DNA of 64,000 nucleotides from an uncultured Oscillospiraceae bacterium. Its GTDB lineage: Bacteria > Bacillota_A > Clostridia > Oscillospirales > Oscillospiraceae. This document shows positions 1 to 11,429 of the stretch, piece after piece. The position numbers were made by a program, and so were the translations under genes. The stretch's first letter is position 1. Every line of letters starts with the position of its first letter. Location: positions 12,183 to 76,182 of the forward strand of contig CAJTTS010000008.1 of NCBI GenBank assembly GCA_910579155.1, given 5' to 3'. The notes under the pieces are model-generated. The model had not been told where the DNA came from, ran no database searches, and worked only from the letters and a program-made list of their open reading frames with translations.

Positions 1-61
1 TAAGCTGGCCCGGCTGCGGGACGGAAAAGCGTTCCGTGTCTGCGGGGGAAAACTGATATGA
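1..61 (+). CDS. recF: RecF C-terminal fragment (partial at window edge)
   Basis: An open frame enters from the left edge and stops with TGA at 59-61. The last residues read KAFRVCGGKLI, which fits the extreme C-terminus of RecF, the ATPase that loads RecA at DNA gaps. The call rests mainly on position: recF normally sits directly upstream of the remB/gyrB/gyrA block. Only about 19 residues are visible, so no domain can be checked. Confidence 0.5.
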   Translation, partial: KLARLRDGKAFRVCGGKLI

Positions 62-127
62 AATCTGAAATCAGGGCCAAAGCTGAAATTCTGGACGCCG
101 GGCAGAATCAAAAAAGGGGATTTTTAG

Positions 128-397
128 ATGTATCTGCATCTTGGCCAGAACGTTATGGTACGAAATCAGGACGTGATCGGCATATTCGACCTGGACAATA
201 CCACTTGGTCCTTCCGAACCCGCCGCTTTCTGGAACAGGCGGAGCGGGAGGGCCGTGTCGTCACCGTGGGGGACGACTTGCCCCGTTCCTTCATCCTGAC
301 CCAGGAGGGGGATCAGCCCCCTATGGTCTATATCACCCAGCTCACCCCTGCCACCCTGCAAAAACGGGGGTCGAGCGGCGCCATTTACGATAACTGA
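128..397 (+). CDS. remB: RemB/YaaB-like DUF370 regulatory protein
   Basis: 89 residues starting MYLHLGQNVMVRNQDVIGIF. This is the DUF370 family (RemA/RemB, YaaB), small DNA-binding proteins that regulate extracellular-matrix genes in Bacillus. The N-terminal FLHLGxxxxV-type start, the IGIFDLD segment and the length all fit. It lies between recF and gyrB, exactly where yaaB lies in Bacillus, and ends 23 bp before gyrB, so it is probably cotranscribed. The target genes in this organism are unknown. Confidence 0.85.
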   Translation: MYLHLGQNVMVRNQDVIGIFDLDNTTWSFRTRRFLEQAEREGRVVTVGDDLPRSFILTQEGDQPPMVYITQLTPATLQKRGSSGAIYDN

Positions 398-417
398 GCA
401 TCAAACCATGGAGGTAA

Positions 418-2370
<1,953 letters not shown>

Positions 2371-2384
2371 GGAGGTGACGCAAA

Positions 2385-4898
<2,514 letters not shown>

Positions 4899-4900
4899 GA

Positions 4901-4934
4901 AAAGCGGGCAGGCCGGAGGCCTGTCCGCTTTTTT
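4901..4934 (+). terminator. Rho-independent terminator after gyrA
   Basis: AAAGCGGGCAGGCC and GGCCTGTCCGCTTT form a 14-bp stem around a 3-base loop, followed by a T run. It starts two bases after the gyrA stop. The T tract runs into the stop codon of the convergent XRE gene. Confidence 0.9.
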
Positions 4935-5160
4935 AATCTTTAAATTCAAAGAGTTTATATAGGGGAACATTGAGAGCGTTGGCAACATCAATCAGTGTAT
5001 CAACGCTGCATCCTGCGGCCCCACTCTCAAATCTTTGTACATGGTTGGAGCTTAAACCAATGGATTCAGCTAATTGTGCTTGTGTTAAACGTTGTTCCTT
5101 TCGGTAATGCAGGATATTTAGACCTATTTTTACCCATATATCGTAATGCTTGATTTTCAT
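4933..5160 (-). CDS. XRE-family helix-turn-helix regulator
   Basis: About 75 residues from the ATG at 5160, preceded by AGGTG six bases upstream; a GTG at 5169 is in frame but poorly placed. The body is one HTH_3 domain: RKEQRLTQAQLAESIGLSSN (helices 2-3), then VQRFESGAAG and a C-terminal NVPLYKLFEF helix typical of small phage-repressor-like proteins. Base composition is far more AT-rich than the neighbours, which suggests recent acquisition. A 13-bp inverted repeat upstream (5204-5243) could be its operator. No partner toxin is evident. Confidence 0.8.
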   Translation of the reverse strand: MKIKHYDIWVKIGLNILHYRKEQRLTQAQLAESIGLSSNHVQRFESGAAGCSVDTLIDVANALNVPLYKLFEFKD

Positions 5161-5203
5161 CAGTATCACCTAAGTATATTGTACCTAGATTACAGTAAAT
5201 GAA

Positions 5204-5243
5204 TACAACTTTAAAAATAGTAAATCTACATTTTAAGGTTGTA
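5204..5243. promoter_or_regulatory. Inverted repeat upstream of XRE gene, candidate operator
   Basis: TACAACTTTAAAA (5204-5216) and TTTTAAGGTTGTA (5231-5243) match as inverted arms at 12 of 13 positions. The right arm overlaps the -35 box of the + strand promoter at 5239. This fits a dimer-binding operator controlling both directions, but binding is inferred. Confidence 0.5.
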
Positions 5244-5267
5244 ATTTAGATTGGAATATGCTATAAT
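5239..5267 (+). promoter_or_regulatory. Sigma-A promoter toward rnhA
   Basis: TTGTAA (5239-5244), 17-bp spacer, TATAAT (5262-5267) with an upstream TG. A second promoter-like pair, TTGACA (5338-5343) and TATCCT (5361-5366), also with 17 bp, lies closer to rnhA. The roughly 150 bp between the first promoter and rnhA holds no convincing gene. Confidence 0.6.
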
Positions 5268-5428
5268 ACAATCTGTCAGATGGTATTATGATGGAAAGGA
5301 GATGATATACCTAGGAGATAGTCCAGCTATAATGTGTTTGACATCCTTTCCGATTTCATGTATCCTTGATACTGAAAAAATCTCCTGCTGCGCTGGAGAA
5401 CCACTGAAACAAGAAAAGGAATCGGGAT

Positions 5429-5866
5429 ATGAAAACTGTTACTTTATATACGGACGGCGCCTGCTCCGGCAACCCGGGTCCCGGGGGCTGGGGGGCCATC
5501 CTGATGTTCGGCGGGCACAAAAAGGAGCTCAGCGGCGGCGAGGCCAAGACCACCAACAACCGCATGGAGCTGACAGCCGTAATCCGCGGCTTGGAGGCGT
5601 TGAAGGAACCCTGTGTGGTGGAGCTCTACTCGGACTCCAAGTATGTGATTGACGCGCTGGAGAAGGGTTGGGCCAAGGGCTGGAAAGCCCGCGGCTGGGT
5701 CAAGGCGGACAAGAAGCCCGCGCTGAACCCGGATTTATGGGAGAGGCTTTTGGAGCTGTGCGCCCGGCACACGGTAAACCTTCATTGGGTGAAGGGCCAT
5801 GCGGACAACCCATATAACAACCGCTGTGACGAGCTGGCGGTGGGGGAATGGCAAAAACTAAAATAA
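5429..5866 (+). CDS. rnhA: Ribonuclease HI
   Basis: 145 residues. The catalytic acidic set is visible: Asp9 ([14 protein letters not shown]), Glu47 (NNRMELTA), Asp69 (YSDSKYV) and Asp134 (NRCDELA), with the helper His124 (KGHADN). A basic handle region [17 protein letters not shown] follows helix B, as in the E. coli-type enzyme. It removes RNA from RNA-DNA hybrids in the cytoplasm. GC content returns to the genome norm, unlike the AT-rich DNA just upstream. Convergent with the RHH gene over a shared terminator. Confidence 0.95.
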   Translation: MKTVTLYTDGACSGNPGPGGWGAILMFGGHKKELSGGEAKTTNNRMELTAVIRGLEALKEPCVVELYSDSKYVIDALEKGWAKGWKARGWVKADKKPALNPDLWERLLELCARHTVNLHWVKGHADNPYNNRCDELAVGEWQKLK

Positions 5867-5869
5867 AGG

Positions 5870-5895
5870 AAGCGCCGGGTTATTCCCGGCGCTTT
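5870..5895. terminator. Bidirectional terminator between rnhA and RHH gene
   Basis: AAGCGCCGGG (5870-5879) pairs with CCCGGCGCTT (5885-5894), with T-rich flanks on both strands. The stop codon of the minus-strand RHH gene lies in the loop. Confidence 0.75.
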
Positions 5896-6056
5896 TCCCA
5901 TTTCTGTGTTTCCCGCTCCAACTGTTCCAGATGATCCCTGAGGGCCAGGTTAATATAGCTGGAGACGGACCTGTCGTCATACTCAGCCAACCCTTTGATT
6001 TTCTGATAGATGGGATCGTCAAGAGTAATACTGATTCTTACTTTTAATGGTTTCAT
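5880..6056 (-). CDS. Ribbon-helix-helix (CopG-like) regulator
   Basis: 58 residues from ATG at 6056, preceded by AGGTGATATT. MKPLKVRISITLDDPIYQKI is a beta strand plus helix, and DDRSVSSYINLALRDHLEQL is the second helix pair: a compact MetJ/Arc fold. Such proteins bind palindromic operators as dimers. A 9-bp perfect inverted repeat at 6091-6117 in the divergent intergenic space is the obvious candidate. It could be an antitoxin, but the divergent small ORF does not resemble a known toxin. Confidence 0.7.
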   Translation of the reverse strand: MKPLKVRISITLDDPIYQKIKGLAEYDDRSVSSYINLALRDHLEQLERETQKWEKRRE

Positions 6057-6090
6057 AATATCACCTGCCAAAATAATAGCATTTCAGTCA

Positions 6091-6127
6091 ATCTAATATT
6101 GACAATTCATATTAGATCATATACACT
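6091..6127 (+). promoter_or_regulatory. Operator-promoter between RHH gene and small ORF
   Basis: ATCTAATAT (6091-6099) and ATATTAGAT (6109-6117) are perfect inverted arms 9 bases apart. The dyad sits on a + strand promoter, TTGACA (6099-6104), 17-bp spacer, TACACT (6122-6127). A regulator bound here would block transcription of the small ORF at 6144. Confidence 0.6.
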
Positions 6128-6143
6128 ACGATAGGGTGATATT

Positions 6144-6314
6144 ATGAATGAAATTGAATTTGACCAGGCTCTTTCTGAGTTTCTGGATGACGAGAAATGT
6201 GAGAAAACCAACCAGGCCGTGTTTGACCTGGTCCGTGATGCGTTCACCGCCGGCTGGAAGGCCGCGTTCGACTCGGATATTGGAAAAGTGATGAAGATCG
6301 ACAAACGGATGTAG
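6144..6314 (+). CDS. Small acidic protein of unknown function
   Basis: 56 residues, MNEIEFDQALSEFLDDEKCE then an amphipathic stretch with AGWKAAFDSD and a basic end. The start has GGGTGATATT upstream and a good promoter at 6099-6127. A terminator follows within 11 bp of the stop, so this is a self-contained unit. I do not recognise the family. Its divergent pairing with the RHH gene suggests it is that regulator's target. Confidence 0.6.
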   Translation: MNEIEFDQALSEFLDDEKCEKTNQAVFDLVRDAFTAGWKAAFDSDIGKVMKIDKRM

Positions 6315-6324
6315 ATAGTGTGAG

Positions 6325-6354
6325 GGTCCCCTCCCAGCCGGGAGGGGACCTTTC
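6325..6354. terminator. Terminator between small ORF and aspS
   Basis: GGTCCCCTCCC (6325-6335) pairs with GGGAGGGGACC (6340-6350) and is followed by TTTCT. It serves the small + strand ORF and can also stop minus-strand transcription after aspS. Confidence 0.75.
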
Positions 6355-6356
6355 TG

Positions 6357-8135
6357 TCAATCTTCTTCCTGCTTCGTGCAAACAATGTTCAACTCATCCA
6401 ACTGTTTTTGTTCCACAAAACTGGGTGCGCCCATCATGATATCCTGGGCGTTTTTGTTCATGGGGAAGGGGATGATCTCCCGGATGGAGTCCTCCCCGGC
6501 CAGCAGCATGACCATCCGGTCCACCCCCGGCGCAATGCCGGCATGGGGCGGCGCACCGTAGGTGAAGGCATTGTACATGGCGGGGAACTTGGCCTTCACG
6601 TCCTCCTCGCCCAGCCGCACCAGTTGGAACGCCTCGATCATGATTTCTGGGTCGTGGTTGCGCACCGCGCCGGAGGACAGCTCTACGCCGTTGCACACCA
6701 GGTCGTACTGGAACGCGGTGATGCTCAGCGGGTCCACCTCTCCCGCCGCGGCCTTTTGCAGGATGTCTAGCCCGCCGTTTGGCATGGAGAACGGGTTGTG
6801 GCAGAACTCCAGCTCGCCGGACTCCTCGCCGATCTCATACATGGGGAAGTCCACGATCCAGCAGAACTCGTACCGTTCGGTATCCATGTGTCCGGGACAG
6901 AACGCGCCCAGCTTGGAGCGCAGCACGCCCGCGGTTTTCTGGGCGGTGAGCAGCTTCCCGGCGGTGAGGCCCACGAAGCAGCCTGGGGTAAGGCCCAGGG
7001 CCTCCACCACCTGCTCCTTGATGGGCTGGACGAACTTGGCGATGCCGCCCACGATCTCCTTGTTTTCGTCGTAGCGGAACCAATACGCCTTGTCGCCGGA
7101 CTGCACCTCCACCTCGTTGCACAGCCCGTCGATCTGTTTGCGGGTGCCGGAGAAGTCCGTCACTACAATGGCCTTGACGGTATTCCCCTCGAAGGGCGGG
7201 AACCCGCACCCGGACAGCAGGGAAGTGGCGTCGGTGAGGGTCAGGTCGATACGCAGGTCCGGCTTATCGGAGCCGTACTTGTCCATGGCCGACCGGTAGG
7301 GGATGCGCTGGAAGGGGGCCACAGACGCAACGTTGTATTTGCCGTACTTGGCGAAGATGGGGGGCAGCACCCGCTCCAGCACGGAGAACACGTCGTCCTG
7401 ATTGGCAAAGGCCATTTCCATGTCAAGCTGGTAGAACTCGCCGGGGGAGCGGTCTCCCCGGGCGTCCTCGTCCCGGAAGCAGGGGGCGATCTGGAAATAG
7501 CGGTCGAAGCCGGAGGCCATCAGAAGCTGTTTGAACTGCTGGGGAGCCTGGGGCAGGGCGTAGAACTTGCCGGGATGCTTGCGGGAGGGCACCAGGTAAT
7601 CCCTGGCCCCCTCGGGGGAGGAGGCGGTCAGGATGGGGGTGGTAATCTCCAAAAAGCCCTCGCCAATCATGGCGGCGCGCAGGGCGGCCACCACATTGCA
7701 CCGCAGGATGATGTTGTTCTTGACCTCCGGGTTGCGCAAATCAAGGTAGCGGTACTTGAGCCGCTGAGTTTCGTCGGCCTCCCGGGAGCGGTTAATGGGG
7801 AAGGGTAGCTCGTTATGACGGCAGCGGCCCAGCACTTCGATTTTGCTGGGCACCACCTCAATGTCGCCGGTGGGCAGCTTGGGGTTTTTGCTGTCACGCT
7901 CCCGGACCACGCCCTCCACCGAAATGGTGGATTCTTTGTTCAGCTCCTTGACCGCGGCCATCATCTCCTCGGTCTCGATGACAACCTGGGTGGTGCCATA
8001 GAAGTCCCGCAGGACCACGAAGGCCAGGTTCTGGCCCACCTCCCGGACGTTTTCCATCCACCCGACGATCTTCACCTGCTGCTCCACATGCTCCATGCGC
8101 AGGTCGTTGCAGGTGTGGGTACGAGATTGAAACAT
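6357..8135 (-). CDS. aspS: Aspartyl-tRNA synthetase
   Basis: 592 residues from ATG at 8135 (MFQSRTHTCNDLRMEHV), which has GGAG nine bases upstream; earlier in-frame starts overlap that site. Class II synthetase: N-terminal OB anticodon-binding fold (residues 1-110), motif 2 FRDEDARGDRSPGEFYQLD, bacterial GAD insertion in the middle, motif 3 GIAPGVDRMVMLL near the end. It charges tRNA-Asp (possibly also tRNA-Asn; the sequence alone does not settle this). It stands alone here, not paired with hisS. Confidence 0.97.
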   Translation of the reverse strand: MFQSRTHTCNDLRMEHVEQQVKIVGWMENVREVGQNLAFVVLRDFYGTTQVVIETEEMMAAVKELNKESTISVEGVVRERDSKNPKLPTGDIEVVPSKIEVLGRCRHNELPFPINRSREADETQRLKYRYLDLRNPEVKNNIILRCNVVAALRAAMIGEGFLEITTPILTASSPEGARDYLVPSRKHPGKFYALPQAPQQFKQLLMASGFDRYFQIAPCFRDEDARGDRSPGEFYQLDMEMAFANQDDVFSVLERVLPPIFAKYGKYNVASVAPFQRIPYRSAMDKYGSDKPDLRIDLTLTDATSLLSGCGFPPFEGNTVKAIVVTDFSGTRKQIDGLCNEVEVQSGDKAYWFRYDENKEIVGGIAKFVQPIKEQVVEALGLTPGCFVGLTAGKLLTAQKTAGVLRSKLGAFCPGHMDTERYEFCWIVDFPMYEIGEESGELEFCHNPFSMPNGGLDILQKAAAGEVDPLSITAFQYDLVCNGVELSSGAVRNHDPEIMIEAFQLVRLGEEDVKAKFPAMYNAFTYGAPPHAGIAPGVDRMVMLLAGEDSIREIIPFPMNKNAQDIMMGAPSFVEQKQLDELNIVCTKQEED

Positions 8136-8183
8136 TGCAATCATCTCCAATTTGTAAAATAGATATATAAAATTACGTTTTGT

Positions 8184-8927
8184 TTATCCTTGAACGCCAT
8201 ATTCCTCCATCATAGAGGCAATCCGGTCGAACACTCCGCTGTCGGTGTGATAGAAAAATGTCCGGGAATTGTCTTCCCTTGCCTCGATGTGGACTTCGCA
8301 GCCTTGGCGGAGCTGGTAGAGAGAGACGTTCATCACCACCGCGTTGTCCTTTACCAAATACAAATAGAGTGAGCCGCGCAGTCCTTCCACGGACGTGTCA
8401 AATAGCCCTCCCAGCGGCGTGTAATTCAGCGCGTTGCGCAGCTCCGCCCGGTAAGACCCTGCCCGCAGCGCGTCCATCACCTCGTTGATGAAGGCCGTGT
8501 CGTATTCGTGCTTTTCGTCCATCTGCCAAACGTCGATTCCGGGAGCGTCATCACGAAAGACAAATACAGTGTAGCTGCCCATGATCCGGTCTGGCTCCAC
8601 CCCCTGGGACACGCCGTCCCAGCTCCGGGGGATCAGGGTATAGCAGAGGCAGAACACGAGGACGACCGCCAGCACCGACACCACCCAGGCAATTTTGACA
8701 TTCTGCTTTTTCCGGATCTCCGCCCGGTGCTCCAGGAAGCGTTTCACCGCCTCCTCGTCCTCGTCGGGGGGAAGAGAAATGGGCGTGCGCATTTTCCGCA
8801 GCTCTTCCCGGCAGGCGGGGCAGTCTTTCAAGTGTTCCCGCACCATCTGCGCGGTCTCCTCGCTGACCACATTGTCCTCATACAACGGCAAAAGGTCCCG
8901 GATAACGTCACAGTTGGTCTCTTTCAT
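8184..8927 (-). CDS. Zinc-finger anti-sigma factor, membrane anchored
   Basis: About 247 residues from ATG at 8927. An N-terminal zf-HC2 zinc-binding region (NCDVIRDLLPLYEDN, then EHLKDCPACREEL) is followed by a linker and one membrane helix (IAWVVSVLAVVLVFCLCYTL). A roughly 150-residue extracytoplasmic domain follows. The start overlaps the end of the upstream ECF sigma gene by 20 bp, the usual sign of a sigma/anti-sigma pair. It should hold the sigma factor inactive until an envelope signal arrives. The signal is unknown. Confidence 0.85.
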   Translation of the reverse strand: MKETNCDVIRDLLPLYEDNVVSEETAQMVREHLKDCPACREELRKMRTPISLPPDEDEEAVKRFLEHRAEIRKKQNVKIAWVVSVLAVVLVFCLCYTLIPRSWDGVSQGVEPDRIMGSYTVFVFRDDAPGIDVWQMDEKHEYDTAFINEVMDALRAGSYRAELRNALNYTPLGGLFDTSVEGLRGSLYLYLVKDNAVVMNVSLYQLRQGCEVHIEAREDNSRTFFYHTDSGVFDRIASMMEEYGVQG

Positions 8928-9411
8928 GATCCATCGCCTCCATATGCTCAATAATCTGTACTTTCGCCCGGTAGAAGGTCACCCGCGCCCAGTTTGCGCT
9001 CTTGCCGAACAGCCGCCCAATCTTCTCGTAGGGCAGCTCCCCGAATACCCGCAGGGAGAACACCTCTTTGTAGGGCTCCTCCATGGCGTGCAGGAACTGG
9101 TGGATGGCAAAGGCGCTCTCCTCGTCCTCGATGCGCTCCTCAATGCGTACGCTGTCCGCCAGGTCCTGGGGCAGGTCCTCTTGGGACAGTGTCCGCTTGC
9201 GGGCGCGGCAGTAGGAGTACCAGGCGTTGCGGGCGATGGTGAACAGCCAGGCGCGGATGTCCTTGGACCCGTCGAACCTGTCCAGGGACTTCAAAGCCCT
9301 GAAAAAGGTATCTTGAGTGATTTCCTCCGCCAGCGCCCTGTCCTGGGTCAGGCTGAGGGAAAAGCGGTACACGTCCCGGACATATTTCCGGTAGACCTCC
9401 TCAAATTCCAT
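8908..9411 (-). CDS. ECF-type RNA polymerase sigma factor
   Basis: 167 residues from ATG at 9411, with AAGGAGGTGGCAGCC directly upstream. Region 2: YRKYVRDVYRFSLSLTQDRA, then ITQDTFFRALKSLDRF. Region 4: AMEEPYKEVFSLRVFGELPY followed by EKIGRLFGKSANWARVTFYR, the HTH for -35 recognition. No region 3, as expected for group 4 sigmas. It is translationally coupled to the membrane zf-HC2 protein downstream. Target promoters are not identifiable here; an autoregulated copy is likely. Confidence 0.9.
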   Translation of the reverse strand: MEFEEVYRKYVRDVYRFSLSLTQDRALAEEITQDTFFRALKSLDRFDGSKDIRAWLFTIARNAWYSYCRARKRTLSQEDLPQDLADSVRIEERIEDEESAFAIHQFLHAMEEPYKEVFSLRVFGELPYEKIGRLFGKSANWARVTFYRAKVQIIEHMEAMDHERDQL

Positions 9412-9490
9412 GGCTGCCACCTCCTTCACTCTACTAACGCGGGAGAGGCGGTTACGTTACAGATTTTTCACAGATCGGCGATAAATTTTC

Positions 9491-10855
9491 TCAGCCCTCC
9501 GGTTCCCGGATGGGGGCGGCGTCCCTGCTGACCTCTACCGTCTGCAAGACGGCGCATACCGCCTCGTCTGTGCTGAGCAGCTCCTGCTTCCCGGAGCGCA
9601 TATCCTTCAGCGATACCTTGCCCTGGGCGGTTTCGTCCTCCCCCAGAAACGCCGCGAAGGGCACGCCCAGCCGGTCGGCGTAGGTCATTTTTTGCTTGAA
9701 CTTCTTCTGTTCGGTGTAGAGCTGGGCCCGCACGCCCGCCGCCCGGAGCTGAGTGGCGAAGGCGATGGCGGGGGAGAGGTCGTCGGTCATGGGCAGGATG
9801 AGCACGTCGGCGGGGGCGGTAATCAGGCCATCGTTGAGGTAGCCTTGCTCCTCCAGCACGTAGAACAGCCGGGTCAGACCAATGGAAATTCCAACACCGG
9901 GAAGTTGTTTATCCGTATAATATTCCGCTAAGTTGTCATATCTGCCTCCGGAGCAGATGGAACCGATCTCCGGGTGGTCGGTCATAAAGGTTTCGTACAC
10001 GGTGCCGGTGTAGTAATCCAGCCCCCGGGCGATGGTCAGGTCCACGGCAAAGCGTTCCCCGGGCACGCCGAAGGCCCCCAGGTATTTTACCACCGTGTTC
10101 AACTCATCCAGCCCCTGGTCAAAGACCTGGCTTTTTCCGCGGTATTCTTCCAGGGCGGTCAAGACCTCCTGATTGGACCCCTTGATGGAGATGAACTTGA
10201 TTACCTCGCCCACGGCGTCCTCATCCATGCCCACCTCGTCATAGAGCATCAGCCCCACCTTTTCCGCGCCGATTTTGGACAGCTTGTCCACCACCCGCAT
10301 GATGTCCCCGGCCCTGTGCTCCCAGTGGATAAGCTGGTAGAATCCGGTGAGGATTTTCCGATTGTTAACCCGGATCTGGAACCGTTTCAGCCCCAGGCTG
10401 GTGAAGGTCTGATAGATGATGGCGGGTATCTCCGCCTCGTTGACGATGTCCAGCTTTCCATCGCCGATGACGTCGATGTCCGCCTGGTAGAACTCCCGGA
10501 ACCGGCCCCGCTGGGCCCGTTCCCCCCGGTAAACCTTGCCGATCTGGAACCGCCGGAAGGGGAAGGAGAGGTCGGCGTAGTGCAGCGCCACGTACTTGGC
10601 CAGGGGCACGGTGAGGTCGAACCGCAGGGACAAATCGGAGTCGCCCTTGGTGAAGCGGTAAATCTGCTTTTCGGTCTCGCCGCCTGCCTTGGCCAGCAGC
10701 ACCTCACTGGCCTCGATGATGGGGGTGTCCAGCGGGGTGAAGCCGTAAAGGGAGTAGGATTTCCGTAACAGCTCCGCCATCCGCTCGAACTGCGCCTGGC
10801 GGGCGGGGAGCAGTTCCATAAACCCGGACAGGGTGCGGGGTTTTTGTTTTGCCAT
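9491..10855 (-). CDS. hisS: Histidyl-tRNA synthetase
   Basis: 454 residues from ATG at 10855 (MAKQKPRTLSGFMELLPARQ), with AAAGGAGAAAT upstream. Class II landmarks: LRFDLTVPLAKYVA (motif 2 region), RFREFYQADIDVIG, the histidine-specific IARGLDYYTGTVYE, and GGRYDNL. The C-terminal anticodon-binding domain is present (residues about 330-430). The leader carries a 10-bp inverted repeat. I see no T-box signature in it. Confidence 0.96.
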   Translation of the reverse strand: MAKQKPRTLSGFMELLPARQAQFERMAELLRKSYSLYGFTPLDTPIIEASEVLLAKAGGETEKQIYRFTKGDSDLSLRFDLTVPLAKYVALHYADLSFPFRRFQIGKVYRGERAQRGRFREFYQADIDVIGDGKLDIVNEAEIPAIIYQTFTSLGLKRFQIRVNNRKILTGFYQLIHWEHRAGDIMRVVDKLSKIGAEKVGLMLYDEVGMDEDAVGEVIKFISIKGSNQEVLTALEEYRGKSQVFDQGLDELNTVVKYLGAFGVPGERFAVDLTIARGLDYYTGTVYETFMTDHPEIGSICSGGRYDNLAEYYTDKQLPGVGISIGLTRLFYVLEEQGYLNDGLITAPADVLILPMTDDLSPAIAFATQLRAAGVRAQLYTEQKKFKQKMTYADRLGVPFAAFLGEDETAQGKVSLKDMRSGKQELLSTDEAVCAVLQTVEVSRDAAPIREPEG

Positions 10856-10890
10856 AGTGATTTCTCCTTTGTATGGTTCATAAGAATAAT

Positions 10891-10918
10891 ACGAAAAGTT
10901 ATCACAACAACTTTTCGT
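10891..10918. repeat. Inverted repeat in hisS leader
   Basis: ACGAAAAGTT (10891-10900) and AACTTTTCGT (10909-10918) are perfect arms around 8 bases, 36 bp upstream of the hisS start. There is no T run, so an operator or leader hairpin is more likely than a terminator. Confidence 0.5.
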
Positions 10919-10926
10919 GCAAGAAA

Positions 10927-10962
10927 AATGCTCTCCTCCCATCTCAATGGGACGAGAGCATT
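10927..10962 (-). terminator. Terminator between MgsA-like gene and hisS
   Basis: On the minus strand AATGCTCTCGTCCCAT pairs, with small internal mismatches, with ATGGGAGGAGAGCATT, followed by TTTCTTG. It would end transcripts from the minD-mgsA unit and insulate hisS. It resembles the terminator half of T-box leaders, but no T-box sequence (TGGNACCGCG) is present nearby. Confidence 0.65.
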
Positions 10963-10975
10963 GGCAGGCATCATG

Positions 10976-11389
10976 TTACACTTTTAGCGGCGTGGTGGGC
11001 TTGATAATGAGCCGCCAATCCAGATCGCCCCGGTTCAAGCCGTGGATCAACATTTCGGCGGTGGCGGAGTTGGTGGCGATGGGCACATTGTGTTGATCGC
11101 ACAGGTTGATGATATTGTTCAGATCCTTTTCCAAGTCGTCGGAGGTGGGGTCGTTGAAGAACAGCACCATGTCGATTTCGTCGTAAGCGATGCGGGCGCC
11201 GATCTGCTCGCAGCCGCCTTGGGTGTGTGCCAGAAACAGTTGGACAGGGAGCCCGGTGGCCTCCGAAACTTGACGGCCTGTGTTGCTGGTGGCGCAGACG
11301 GTGTGCTTGGAGAGGATGCCGCAGTAGGCGATGCAGAATTGGACCATCAGTTCTTTTTTATTGTCGTGGCTCATCAGGGCAATATTCAT
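10976..11389 (-). CDS. Methylglyoxal synthase-like protein, catalytic residues altered
   Basis: 137 residues from ATG at 11389 (AAAGGACGATCTGC upstream). The MGS-like fold is clear: MNIALMSHDNKKELMVQFC, NTGRQVSEATGLPVQLFLAH, FFNDP and PIATNSATAEMLI. The usual GGDQQ segment with the catalytic Asp reads GGCEQ, and the usual PHDPD segment with the catalytic His reads as DDLEKD. It may therefore not make methylglyoxal, or may do so poorly. It follows the minD-like gene, as mgsA follows the min genes in other clostridia. The substitutions come from a remembered alignment and should be verified. Confidence 0.75.
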   Translation of the reverse strand: MNIALMSHDNKKELMVQFCIAYCGILSKHTVCATSNTGRQVSEATGLPVQLFLAHTQGGCEQIGARIAYDEIDMVLFFNDPTSDDLEKDLNNIINLCDQHNVPIATNSATAEMLIHGLNRGDLDWRLIIKPTTPLKV

Positions 11390-11429
11390 GCAGATCGTCC
11401 TTTCTATGGAGTGGTAGGTCAATGGACGT

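Noticed and set aside
5251..5652. + strand frame of 133 codons upstream of and overlapping rnhA
   Set aside because: Its start coincides with the promoter and it runs out of frame through rnhA, with no protein-like features.
10927..10962. T-box riboswitch upstream of hisS
   Set aside because: The terminator resembles one, but the TGGNACCGCG box and the specifier region are absent.
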